From: Thiotrichaceae bacterium | GTDB lineage: Bacteria > Pseudomonadota > Gammaproteobacteria > Eutrophobiales > Eutrophobiaceae | NCBI GenBank assembly: GCA_012960105.1 | Contig: DUBV01000050.1 | Location: 1 to 64,000, forward strand | Length of the DNA stretch: 64,000 nucleotides | Reading direction: 5' to 3' | Shown here: piece by piece, positions 22,288 to 31,818 of the stretch | How positions within the stretch are numbered: position 1 is the first letter of the stretch | Layout of the letters: each line of letters opens with the position of its first letter | Translations under genes and position numbers: made by a program | Notes under the pieces: generated by a model | What the model was told of the DNA's origin: nothing | Database searches by the model: none | What the model saw: the letters and a program-made list of their open reading frames with translations, nothing else

Positions 22288-23661
22288 ATGTTCGTAACTG
22301 CAAAAACACGGCTGCAATCTCGCTTAAACAGTATTGTTATGTTTCTGTTACTTAGTATCGTTTTAGGTTTATTAGCCTGGCTTAGCCAAAAATATTCAAC
22401 AGAATACGATTGGACAGCTAATGGCAGACATACTTTGTCAGAAGCCAGTCGCGAACTATTGGCTCAAATGCCTGATCCGATCGAGGTCACATCCTACGCA
22501 CGTGAAAACTCTTTATTACGTGATACTATTAGAAAGTTCATTGGAAAGTATCAAACCCATAAAGCTGATATTGTATTACGCTTTGTAAACCCAGATGCAG
22601 TTCCTGATGAAGTTCGTAATCTTGGCATTAGTATTGATGGTGAAATTATCGTTCGTTATCAGGATCGCAGCGAACATGTAAGATCAGATAAAGAACAAGT
22701 TTTTACTAATGCCTTACAACGTCTAGCTCGTAATCAAGAAAGGTGGATAGCTTTTGTAGAAGGTCATGGCGAACGCAATGCACTTAGTGATGCAAATCAT
22801 GATTTAAGTAACTGGGTTAAACAACTTTTTAATAAAGGCTTTCGAGCACAACCGATTAACCTGAGTGAAATACAAGCTATCCCTGATAACACCAGTATTC
22901 TCGTTATTGCCGGACCCCGCATCGATTATCTCGCAGGTGAGATTGAGCTTATCCTTAATTATATTAATGCCGGCGGCAATTTATTGTGGCTACAGGAACC
23001 TGGGCCTCTTTATAAGCTGGAAGTATTAGCGGAACAATTATCCATACAGTTTTATCACGGCGCAATCATTGATTATGCCGGACAATTGATTGGCATTGAT
23101 GATCCAACTATTACATTAGTCACCAATAGTCTGTATTTGCCACATGCAATAACCGAAGGTTTCGAGTTCACCACATTGTATCCAATGGCCGGAGCCATTG
23201 AAATACTGCAATCTGATAAGTGGAATGCCAAACCTATACTGACAACAGGTGATCACACCTGGAACGAAACCGCCAAACTTGAAGGCACTGTTGAATTTAA
23301 TGAAGATAGCGATACTCAAGGGCCATTAACGATAGGTTTAAGTCTCGAACGTGAGTTAGATATAGAAAAGAGTGATGAGCTCATTAGCAAGCAACAACGT
23401 ATCGTTGTAATAGGCGACGGCGATTTTTTATCAAATACCTATCTCGCTAATAGCGGCAACAATGAACTCGGCACTCGTATCATTAACTGGTTAAGCAGTG
23501 ATGATGAATTCATTTCTATACCGCCAAAAATTGCTAACGATACCACGCTTAATATTTCGCAGACCGTTTTAGGGTTGATAGGCGTCTTCTTTTTATTCAT
23601 ATTGCCCGCAGCATTGATCGTTATTGGTATCACGATCGGAATTCGTCGAAAGAAACAATAA
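22288..23661 (+). CDS. GldG-like ABC-type uncharacterised transport protein
   Basis: YDWTANGRHTLSEASRELL, LVIAGPRIDYLAGEIELILNYINAGGNLLWLQEP; N- and C-terminal TM. Confidence 0.87.
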   Translation: MFVTAKTRLQSRLNSIVMFLLLSIVLGLLAWLSQKYSTEYDWTANGRHTLSEASRELLAQMPDPIEVTSYARENSLLRDTIRKFIGKYQTHKADIVLRFVNPDAVPDEVRNLGISIDGEIIVRYQDRSEHVRSDKEQVFTNALQRLARNQERWIAFVEGHGERNALSDANHDLSNWVKQLFNKGFRAQPINLSEIQAIPDNTSILVIAGPRIDYLAGEIELILNYINAGGNLLWLQEPGPLYKLEVLAEQLSIQFYHGAIIDYAGQLIGIDDPTITLVTNSLYLPHAITEGFEFTTLYPMAGAIEILQSDKWNAKPILTTGDHTWNETAKLEGTVEFNEDSDTQGPLTIGLSLERELDIEKSDELISKQQRIVVIGDGDFLSNTYLANSGNNELGTRIINWLSSDDEFISIPPKIANDTTLNISQTVLGLIGVFFLFILPAALIVIGITIGIRRKKQ

Positions 23662-23662
23662 A

Positions 23663-24538
23663 GTGAACAAACGTCTCTGGGTAAATATCGGCCTGCTTGG
23701 CTTAATAATTACTCTATGCCTTATTATTTTAAATAATGAGGAAGAAATAAAAAAAGAATTACCCCGTCTCTCAACAATAAATCAAAACGATATAAATCAA
23801 ATTAAAGTATTAAGAAAAAATCTTGATGACTTTACGTTCACAAAAGAGGGAGACATATGGCACCTAGATTCTCCACGACAATTTCGTGCCAATAATGCAC
23901 GTATCAATGCCATGCTACGGATGCTCAAAGTCGAATCGCACAGCCAACTAAAACCCGCTGAAGTTAAATTAGAAACCATTGGCCTTAGTGGGCCCATTGT
24001 TATTTTAAAACTAAATGATCATGAATTTAAATTTGGCATTACTGATGCGATAGATCAACGCCGCTATGTTTTGTTTGAAGGAAGAGTTCATTTAGTTAAC
24101 GATTTTCTCTATCATCAACTTATGACGAATATAGCTTTCTTTGCCGATCAAAAACTTTTGCCTGAAGCAACCGAAATTAACTCAATTAAATATCCAGATA
24201 ATAAAATTGAATTGATTAACGACAATTGGCAAATGCAAACATTAGTAGACATTAGCCCTGATAAGCTAGAGCGTATTTCCTACAACTGGGAAAATGCGTC
24301 AGCACTCACTGTTAGTATATATGAAGCACCTGAAACAGAATCGTTTATAAGCATATCAACGTCTAGAGGTGATACGTTCTCATTCGTTATCGTTTCAACT
24401 AAACCACATTTAATCCTTGGCCGTAAAGATTTAGATATTCAATATAATATGGCGAGTAACGAAATTACAAATTTATTATTAATTGAAAACGCAGAGATTA
24501 ATGAAAAATCTGAATCATTAGATTTTGAGTTACGCTAA
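23663..24538 (+). CDS. DUF4340 domain-containing protein
   Basis: Downstream partner of the GldG-like gene; N-terminal TM, FTFTKEGDIWHLDSPRQFRANNARINAMLRML; GTG start at 23663. Confidence 0.82.
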   Translation: MNKRLWVNIGLLGLIITLCLIILNNEEEIKKELPRLSTINQNDINQIKVLRKNLDDFTFTKEGDIWHLDSPRQFRANNARINAMLRMLKVESHSQLKPAEVKLETIGLSGPIVILKLNDHEFKFGITDAIDQRRYVLFEGRVHLVNDFLYHQLMTNIAFFADQKLLPEATEINSIKYPDNKIELINDNWQMQTLVDISPDKLERISYNWENASALTVSIYEAPETESFISISTSRGDTFSFVIVSTKPHLILGRKDLDIQYNMASNEITNLLLIENAEINEKSESLDFELR

Positions 24539-25354
24539 ATGCCTGAGCTGCCTGAGGTAGAGACCACACGCAAAGGCATCGCTCCTTATGTTGTTGGTGA
24601 AGTAGTAAAAGATGTCATTATCCGTGAACGACAACTACGCTGGCCAATACCAACAACACTTAAACGATCACTTAAAAATCAACTTATACGCAAACTACGT
24701 CGACGCGCAAAATATTTGCTCTTTTATACCGATAAAGGCTGCATGATTTTACATTTAGGTATGTCGGGTAATTTAAGAATCCTTGATAATAAACAAGCTC
24801 ATGAAAAGCATGATCATGTTGATATAATTTTTGAGTCCGGCAATTTATTACGTTTTCATGATCCGAGAAAGTTTGGCTCCATACTCTGGACTAAAGATGA
24901 TCCGCTAGAGCATAAGTTAATATCCCATCTCGGCCCCGAACCATTAAGCGATGAATTCAATATTGAGTACCTATTTTCTCTATCACGAAAACGCACAAAG
25001 GCTATAAAAACATTCATCATGGATAGTCATATCGTTGTCGGCGTCGGCAATATCTATGCAAGTGAAGCGCTGTTTCGCGCAGGCATAAAACCAACGCTAC
25101 AAACAGGAAAAGTCTCAAAAACACGTTATGAAAAACTAGTCATTGAAATTAAAAATGTTCTTGCTGAGGCAATAGAAAAAGGCGGAACAACTTTAAGAGA
25201 CTTTTTTAATAGTGATGGTAAACCCGGTTACTTTACTCAGGAACTACAGGTCTATAATCGCGAAGGCGAAGCTTGTAATAAATGTATGCGCAAAATAAAA
25301 ATGATTCGGCTAGGCCAACGTTCAACATTTTACTGCTCACATTGTCAAAGCTAA
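24539..25354 (+). CDS. mutM: Formamidopyrimidine-DNA glycosylase
   Basis: MPELPEVETTRKGI; HDPRKFGSILW; C-terminal zinc finger CNKCMRKIKMIRLGQRSTFYCSHCQS. Confidence 0.97.
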   Translation: MPELPEVETTRKGIAPYVVGEVVKDVIIRERQLRWPIPTTLKRSLKNQLIRKLRRRAKYLLFYTDKGCMILHLGMSGNLRILDNKQAHEKHDHVDIIFESGNLLRFHDPRKFGSILWTKDDPLEHKLISHLGPEPLSDEFNIEYLFSLSRKRTKAIKTFIMDSHIVVGVGNIYASEALFRAGIKPTLQTGKVSKTRYEKLVIEIKNVLAEAIEKGGTTLRDFFNSDGKPGYFTQELQVYNREGEACNKCMRKIKMIRLGQRSTFYCSHCQS

Positions 25355-25834
25355 ATGTATTGCCCACTTAAAAATATATTTATCCTTAGTTTCATTTTAT
25401 TATTTTCATTCAATACGTTTGCAGTAGAAACCCATAAGAATGACCGCTTAACTTGTTTTGCTAAACATCTGGACACGAATAAAGAAGTTCCCGTAAAAAC
25501 TATTTCTGCTATAACGAGTAAAAAGATTGCAACAGCGCAGTGGCCTTTAGGTTATCCAACTATTGCGATCGATTACCGTGCGTTTTTAAAACTACCTATA
25601 AATACCAGACAATTCATTTATTACCATGAATGCGCACATTTAAAGTTTAAACTTGATGATGAGTTTATCGCCGATTGCATAAGCCTTAATCTGACAGATG
25701 AAAAACATGAACTATCTGAAATCGACATCAGAAAACTAGTTAAAACTTTAGTAGAAAAATTCGGAATGAGTCGCCGCTGGAGTGAACTGCTTCATTGTGA
25801 TCTTATGCAAAAAGCAAAACCCACGACACAGTAA
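25355..25834 (+). CDS. Small exported protein with a putative metallopeptidase motif
   Basis: Signal peptide; YYHECAHLKFKLDDEFIADC (HExxH followed by ExxAD). Confidence 0.62.
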   Translation: MYCPLKNIFILSFILLFSFNTFAVETHKNDRLTCFAKHLDTNKEVPVKTISAITSKKIATAQWPLGYPTIAIDYRAFLKLPINTRQFIYYHECAHLKFKLDDEFIADCISLNLTDEKHELSEIDIRKLVKTLVEKFGMSRRWSELLHCDLMQKAKPTTQ

Positions 25835-25849
25835 GACTGTGTCATGGGT
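25819..25849 (-). terminator. Intergenic inverted repeat, probable terminator for tpx (minus strand)
   Basis: ACCCAcGACACAG-taaga-CTGTGTCaTGGGT, minus-strand T-rich tail TTTTGCTTTTT. Confidence 0.55.
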
Positions 25850-25859
25850 ACATCATTTG

Positions 25860-26489
25860 TTAAAGCAATTCTCGTGCAGCATTCATAGCTGCCTGCATAT
25901 CAGGTAACGCCGTCAATTCAGGGACGATTTGAAGATAACGTACAATGTTGTCCTTATCCGTAACAATGACCGCACGTGCTAATAGCGCAAGTGGTTCAAT
26001 CAATAAACCATTGTTATAACCAAACTCTCGGCCTTTATAATCTGATAAGAAAGTAACATTATTGATCTTGGCTTCTTTGGCAAAGCGCGATTGCGCGAAA
26101 GGAAGGTCCATGCTGACAGTAATAAGTTCGACTTTCTTATCTAGCCCATCATTTTCTTCTGATAATTCGTGGGTTTGCACATCACAAGTAGGTGTATCTA
26201 GTGAGGGCACTACACTAATTATACGAACCTTACCCCTATTAGCGGCAATATTAATTGTCTTAAGTTCATTAGAAGACAGTGTTGCTGCAGGCAAAGGTTT
26301 ACCAACTTCAATAACGCCTATCCCGGTAAGAGCAAGTGCATCTCCTTTCATAGTAACGTTACTGCCCATGCCTGCTACAACAGTTCCTTTATCGATAGGA
26401 AGATCTGCTTGAACCTGATTAGTTTCTTCTTCAGCACATCCGACAAGCAAAATAAACATCGCTATCGCTACTATTAGATGCTTCATCAT
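25860..26489 (-). CDS. tpx: Thiol peroxidase (Tpx), predicted lipoprotein
   Basis: Lipobox LLVGC; VPSLDTPTCDVQTHEL; VSMDLPFAQSRF; FLSDYKGREFG. Confidence 0.9.
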   Translation of the reverse strand: MMKHLIVAIAMFILLVGCAEEETNQVQADLPIDKGTVVAGMGSNVTMKGDALALTGIGVIEVGKPLPAATLSSNELKTINIAANRGKVRIISVVPSLDTPTCDVQTHELSEENDGLDKKVELITVSMDLPFAQSRFAKEAKINNVTFLSDYKGREFGYNNGLLIEPLALLARAVIVTDKDNIVRYLQIVPELTALPDMQAAMNAARELL

Positions 26490-26575
26490 TTGTTCCTCAT
26501 TAAAATAAATTTATAGATTCCTGCCTTAACAGCTGTACGCTGCTTAAGCCAAGTTCTACTACTAATTGCTTTTAC

Positions 26576-27477
26576 TCATTCAATGGATGCAATAGTAGAC
26601 TGCATTGGCTTTTTAACAATGGGCGTTTTTTTACTAAGCCAAACCGTGCAAACAACTAAAGATATAAAGACAATAGTTTCAACGTCAATGACTTCTCCGA
26701 GAAATAGTACAGAGGCCAATAAAGTAATAAAGGGCTGCAGTAGTTGTACCTGACTTACTCTGGCAATACCTCCTAAAGCAAGCCCCTTGTACCATACAAA
26801 AAATGCCAACCATTGACTAATTAATGACAAATATAAAAAAGAAATATAGCCTTTTGCAGGAATACTTGAGATCGATTCAGGCATTTTGTTAATGGTATAC
26901 ACCAATGCAAAAGGAAAAACCAAAACGAGCGCCCAACAAATTACTTGCCAACTACCGATTTTTTTTGAAAGTTTTGCGCCCACAGTATAACCAATAGCTG
27001 CTGAAATAACTGCGCCTAATAACGCGATATCCGCCACTTGAACACTTCCCGAACTCTGAAGTAAGGCATGTAAAATAACAAGAGCACTACCTAAAATACT
27101 GACTAACCAAAAAGAGATGCTTGGTTTTTCATTTCCGATAAAACCCCCATGACAGCCGTTGCAAGCGGTAATATTCCCAAGACTACACCCCCATGAGATG
27201 CAGGCACATATTGCATTGCCCATAACATGAGAATAGGAAAACCGACAACGACACCAAGTGAGACCCAAAAAAGTTGTTTCACTTGTTTTAAACTCGGAAG
27301 TTTTTGACGCTGATAAAATAGCAACGCTATTGCAAATATTGCTGCCAAAACAGCACGTCCCATACCCAATAATATAGGATCAATATAAGGAACAATAACT
27401 CTAGTTACAGGTAATGTTAGACCGAACGCACAGATAGCCAACAAACCAAAAACCATCCCTTTAGTTTCATTCTGCAT
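26576..27477 (-). pseudogene. EamA/DMT superfamily transporter split by a frameshift
   Basis: N-terminal half in ORF 27103..27477, C-terminal half in ORF 26576..27268; adding one G to the G5 tract (27144-27148 on the plus strand as C5) gives one continuous ~300 aa protein (LATAVMGGFIGNEKPSISFWL). Confidence 0.82.
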
Positions 27478-27524
27478 AAATGTTCCTGATAATTTAAACA
27501 GTATGTTATCCGTCTATAGCCAAG

Positions 27525-29204
27525 TTATTTTGAAACATTAATAACTTCTGCTGTTCCTTCTCCACGTGGATCACTGGCTGCAAAAGTTATGTTTTTACTT
27601 TTCCAGATCATGATCGCTTGCATGTTGCCGTACTTGCGATTCTTTTCATTTAGCATATGGCCTTTACTTTTTAGTTCATCTTGTTCGCGTAGTGTTAAGC
27701 CATCTTGTTCGTAGAGAACTTGGTCGGGAAGGTATTGATGATGGTAACGAGGTAAGCTTACCCATGATGCAGGTAAGTTACCTTCAGCAAAATCTAATAC
27801 GCCAAGTAAGACCATACTAATGATGCGACTACCACCGGGTGTGCCGAGTATGCCGATGCGTTCGTCTGTTTCGACAAAGGTCGGCGACATACTTGATAAA
27901 GGACGCTTACCTGGAGCAATAGCATTAGCATGATCGCCGACTAGACCATAAGCATTTGCTGTTAATGACTTAACAGAAAAATCATCCATTTCATTATTTA
28001 ATATGACACCCGTTCCCTTTGCGACAAAACCTGACCCAAAAGGCAGATTAATACTTAATGTTGCTGATACACGATTGCCTTCAGCATCAACCACAGAAAA
28101 ATGTGTCGTGTCATTGCCCGTGTTGTTATCAGCAATAATATCGCTTAACTCAGAACTTAGTGTTGCACGTTCGGTGTTAATCGTTAATGCCATACCTTCG
28201 GCATAATTTTTATCTAATAAACGCTTTATAGGCACATCAATAAAATCTGTATCACCAAGATAAGCCGCTCGATCTCTATATGCACGGCGCATTGCTTCGA
28301 TAATAATATGCTTACGCGTTATAGAGTCATGTTTATTTAGGTCCAATTGTTCAAGAATATTTAACGCTTGCCCCATAACAATACCGCCAGAAGAAGGTAA
28401 AGTCGCAGAGGTTACTTTTATACCGTTATAATTTATTACGATAGGATCACGTTCTACAATATTATAATTCTCGAGATCGCTCATTTCCCAAATGCCACCA
28501 TTCTTTCTAATGCTGTCGACCATCTGTCTTGCTAGCGTTCCAGTATAAAAACCTTTGCTCCCTTCTTTAGCTATCTTGCTTAAAGTTTTGGCTAAATCTT
28601 TTTGAACAATTAAATAGCCTTTAGGTGGCACATCATTATCCTTTAGAAACAATGATGCGGCGTATGGATATTTTTTTACTACATTACTTCTATAACCCAC
28701 TAGTTTTTGATAACGACTGGTTACTGCAAAGCCATCTTTTGCTTGTTTTATAGCTGGCGCTAATACTTCTTTCAAAGATAAGCGACCGTAGTTTTTTACA
28801 AGATGTTCTATACCTGCGGGAACACCGGGAATTCCTGCGGCCATCGGTCCATTTAATGACAAACCTTTAATGACATTGCCGGACCTATCCAGATACATAT
28901 CTTTATGGCTAAGCATTGGTGCTTTTTCACGACCGTCGATCATTGTTTGTTTATTATCGGAGGCACGATGGATCAACCAGAAACCACCACCGCCTAAGCC
29001 TGAACTATAAGGTTCAACGACACCTAATGAAGCGGTTATCGCTGCTGCGGCATCAAAGGCGTTGCCACCTATTTTTAGAATATCGATCCCAGCTTTTGTC
29101 GCCAAAGGATGGGCCGTTGCAACAGCAGCTTGATTATTTGATTCAGCTAAAACGGGAGAAGAAGATAAAATTAAAACGAAGACAAACGGAAAGATATATT
29201 TCAT
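27525..29204 (-). CDS. ggt: Gamma-glutamyltransferase
   Basis: GGNAFDAAAAITASLGVVEPYSSGLGGGGFWL, DTTHFSVVDAEGNRVSATLSIN, RPLSSMSPTFV. Confidence 0.93.
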   Translation of the reverse strand: MKYIFPFVFVLILSSSPVLAESNNQAAVATAHPLATKAGIDILKIGGNAFDAAAAITASLGVVEPYSSGLGGGGFWLIHRASDNKQTMIDGREKAPMLSHKDMYLDRSGNVIKGLSLNGPMAAGIPGVPAGIEHLVKNYGRLSLKEVLAPAIKQAKDGFAVTSRYQKLVGYRSNVVKKYPYAASLFLKDNDVPPKGYLIVQKDLAKTLSKIAKEGSKGFYTGTLARQMVDSIRKNGGIWEMSDLENYNIVERDPIVINYNGIKVTSATLPSSGGIVMGQALNILEQLDLNKHDSITRKHIIIEAMRRAYRDRAAYLGDTDFIDVPIKRLLDKNYAEGMALTINTERATLSSELSDIIADNNTGNDTTHFSVVDAEGNRVSATLSINLPFGSGFVAKGTGVILNNEMDDFSVKSLTANAYGLVGDHANAIAPGKRPLSSMSPTFVETDERIGILGTPGGSRIISMVLLGVLDFAEGNLPASWVSLPRYHHQYLPDQVLYEQDGLTLREQDELKSKGHMLNEKNRKYGNMQAIMIWKSKNITFAASDPRGEGTAEVINVSK

Positions 29205-29220
29205 TAATTTATGTAGATTT

Positions 29221-29700
29221 TTATTGTTGGTGTTTTTCTTTTAATGCAGTTAGAACTGATGCATCGACAAACTTACTAACATCACCATTAAACGATGAGA
29301 TTTCACGCACCAGACTAGAAGTAATAAAACTTAAATTTTCTGCCGGCGTTAAAAAAACAGTTTCGACATTGGAAATTAGCTGACGATTCATACCAGCCAT
29401 TTGAAATTCATAATCAAAGTCTGATACAGCACGGATACCGCGAACAATTACTTTCGCATCTTTATCTTTGGCAAGGTCAGTTATTAGAGAATTGAATGAA
29501 GCCACTTCGACATTTTTTATGCCCGACAAAACTTTTCTGGCAAGTTCTACACGTTCATCCACTGTAAACAAGGTTTTCTTACTCGAACTATCAGCTACGG
29601 CAAAGATGACTTTTTCAAACATACTCGCTGCTCGCGTTGCAATATCAGCATGGCCGTTTGTAATCGGATCAAAGGTACCGGGATAGATTGCTGTTACCAT
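29221..29700 (-). CDS. coaD: Phosphopantetheine adenylyltransferase
   Basis: AIYPGTFDPITNGHADI; VRGIRAVSDFDYEFQMAGMNR; FITSSLVREIS. Confidence 0.96.
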   Translation of the reverse strand: MVTAIYPGTFDPITNGHADIATRAASMFEKVIFAVADSSSKKTLFTVDERVELARKVLSGIKNVEVASFNSLITDLAKDKDAKVIVRGIRAVSDFDYEFQMAGMNRQLISNVETVFLTPAENLSFITSSLVREISSFNGDVSKFVDASVLTALKEKHQQ

Positions 29701-29702
29701 AT

Positions 29703-30260
29703 TTACTCTTGGCTTAACTCAATTAGTAATGATTGTACCTGACCTGCATTTTTTTGTTTCTTAATATGCCAGCCATCAGGTATTTCTAGATTTTTCTCAG
29801 ACTCAATATAAACTAAACCATTAGTATTCAACAATGATTCTTGCTTTATTATCGCACAACATTTTTCGATATAGCCCTGTTTAAAAGGTGGATCGAGAAA
29901 AATAATATCAAAACCTTTTACACCTTGTTTTAGCCAGCTCATGGCATCGGCAAGTTGTATCATCTGATTTTCGCTTTTCAAAAGCTCTGCGTGTTGCTTT
30001 AAATATTCTACCGCTTTTGCATCAGACTCAACCATGATTACTTCTGAGGCATCTCGTGACAAGGCTTCAAAACCTAACGCACCGGTACCAGCAAATAAAT
30101 CCAGACAACGTGCGCCAACAATTTCTTGTTGTATCCAGTTAAATAATGTTTCGCGCACACGATCTTGCGTTGGTCGCAAACCGGGAGCATCAATTACTTC
30201 CAGTTTTCTACCGCGCCATTTACCGGCAATTATGCGAATCCTGCTCGGCTTCACCCGCAT
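29703..30260 (-). CDS. rsmD: 16S rRNA (guanine966-N2)-methyltransferase
   Basis: RIIAGKWRGRKLEV, RPTQDRVRETLFNWI, CLDLFAGTGALGFEALSR, FLDPPF. Confidence 0.95.
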   Translation of the reverse strand: MRVKPSRIRIIAGKWRGRKLEVIDAPGLRPTQDRVRETLFNWIQQEIVGARCLDLFAGTGALGFEALSRDASEVIMVESDAKAVEYLKQHAELLKSENQMIQLADAMSWLKQGVKGFDIIFLDPPFKQGYIEKCCAIIKQESLLNTNGLVYIESEKNLEIPDGWHIKKQKNAGQVQSLLIELSQE

Positions 30261-30263
30261 AGT

Positions 30264-31580
30264 TTAAGGCGCTGTTTTTTTAGCGTCTTTTGATGAGCCG
30301 ACCATTACGGTAACTAATTTATCCGGCGTAACACGACGGTTAAACGCATCTTTAATCTGCTCAATAGTTACTGCCTCAACATTAGCATTAAAGGTATCAA
30401 GATAATCCAATGGTAATTTATAGTAAGCAATTACGACAAGATAACTAAGTATCTTACTGTTGCTGTCGATTCTAAGAGGATAACCGCCGGTAATATTTTT
30501 CTTGGAAGCGATTAATTCTTCTTCAGTAGGACCTGTCTCAATATAGCTATTAATATTTTCCATTAATACAGACAGAGCTTCATCAACCTGATCTGATTTT
30601 GTTTGTAAGCCCGCAAGAAAAGGGCCATTGAAACGCATAGGTGAAAAGTAACTATAAGCACTATAAGACAAGCCACGTTTTTCACGAATTTCTTCAAACA
30701 AACGCGACACCATGCCGCCACCACCTAGCACATGATTGCCAACATAAAGAGGGAAGTAATCAGGATCGCCTCGCTTCAAACCCGGTTGACCAACAAGGAT
30801 ATGTGTTTGTGTAGAAGGATGTTCAATAAAAATAGTCTCTGCTTTAGTCAACGCTTTTACATTTTCTAAAGGCTCCGCCTTATTACCTTCTTTAAGTTCA
30901 GAAGTGACTTCTTCCGCCAACTGTTCAGCCTGCTTACGATCAACCGCGCCGACAATCGCAACCATCGCATTTTTCGCAACATAGTATTTTTTATAAAACG
31001 CTAAAATATCTTTACGTTTAATTGCAGCGATAGATTTTTCAGTACCATCATTAGGGCTGGCATAAGGATGCGATTGATAAATCGCACTCATAAATTTATC
31101 TTTAGCTATTGCACCCGGAGATTGTTGTTTTGCTTTTAAACCAATTAAAGTCCGCGAACGATTTCTTTCCAATGCATCTTTAGGAAAGTCTGGTTTTGAA
31201 ATAAGCCACTTTAGATTTTCAATAGCTTTAGTTAAAAGGGTCTCGTCCGTTAATGTCCTTAACGATACAGAGGCAGAATCATAACCCGCACTAGCTCCAT
31301 AGTTTGCTCCCAATGATTCAAAAGCATTACTAATGGCATCAGCGTCAAGACCTGCTGCACCTTGACTCAACAAACCCGCTGTCATCGCAGCTAAGCCGGG
31401 CAGTTTGCCATTACGACTACCACCTGCATCAAAAATAATTTCAATATCCACCATGGGTAATTCAGGTGCATGCACATAATAGACTTCTGTGCCTTTACTG
31501 GTTTTCCATGTTTCGATCTTTGGTGAAGCTTGCACTGACCAGCTAGTAAATAACAATAATGTAACAATAACTTTTAACAT
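30264..31580 (-). CDS. M16 family metallopeptidase (non-catalytic-type partner)
   Basis: Signal peptide starting MLKVIVTLLLF; M16 fold motifs (GGMVSRLFEEIREKRGLSYSAYSYF). No HxxEH. The listed ORF start at 31886 runs through the repeat and is probably wrong. Confidence 0.88.
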   Translation of the reverse strand: MLKVIVTLLLFTSWSVQASPKIETWKTSKGTEVYYVHAPELPMVDIEIIFDAGGSRNGKLPGLAAMTAGLLSQGAAGLDADAISNAFESLGANYGASAGYDSASVSLRTLTDETLLTKAIENLKWLISKPDFPKDALERNRSRTLIGLKAKQQSPGAIAKDKFMSAIYQSHPYASPNDGTEKSIAAIKRKDILAFYKKYYVAKNAMVAIVGAVDRKQAEQLAEEVTSELKEGNKAEPLENVKALTKAETIFIEHPSTQTHILVGQPGLKRGDPDYFPLYVGNHVLGGGGMVSRLFEEIREKRGLSYSAYSYFSPMRFNGPFLAGLQTKSDQVDEALSVLMENINSYIETGPTEEELIASKKNITGGYPLRIDSNSKILSYLVVIAYYKLPLDYLDTFNANVEAVTIEQIKDAFNRRVTPDKLVTVMVGSSKDAKKTAP

Positions 31581-31585
31581 ATCTT

Positions 31586-31817
31586 TAAAAATAGTGATTT
31601 TTTTGTGAGTGCGAGGAAGACTCGCGCGGACGACTGCATGGATGCAGGAGGTAGAGCGACGCAGGAAGCCAAAGCCGAGAACCGCAGTGTATAAATCATA
31701 CATGAGGAAAGCTGGCCCCGACGTAGCTGCTTTGGATCTTCGAGCACGAGACTGACGAAGCCACCTTAAATTATTAATAGAGAACGGCGCATTGAATCGC
31801 GAAAAAAGTGCATTTTT
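31586..31817. repeat. Copy B (long) of the dispersed hairpin-rich MITE-like repeat
   Basis: Homologous to 7085-7238 with two extra internal segments that pair with each other. Confidence 0.72.
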
Positions 31818-31818
31818 A

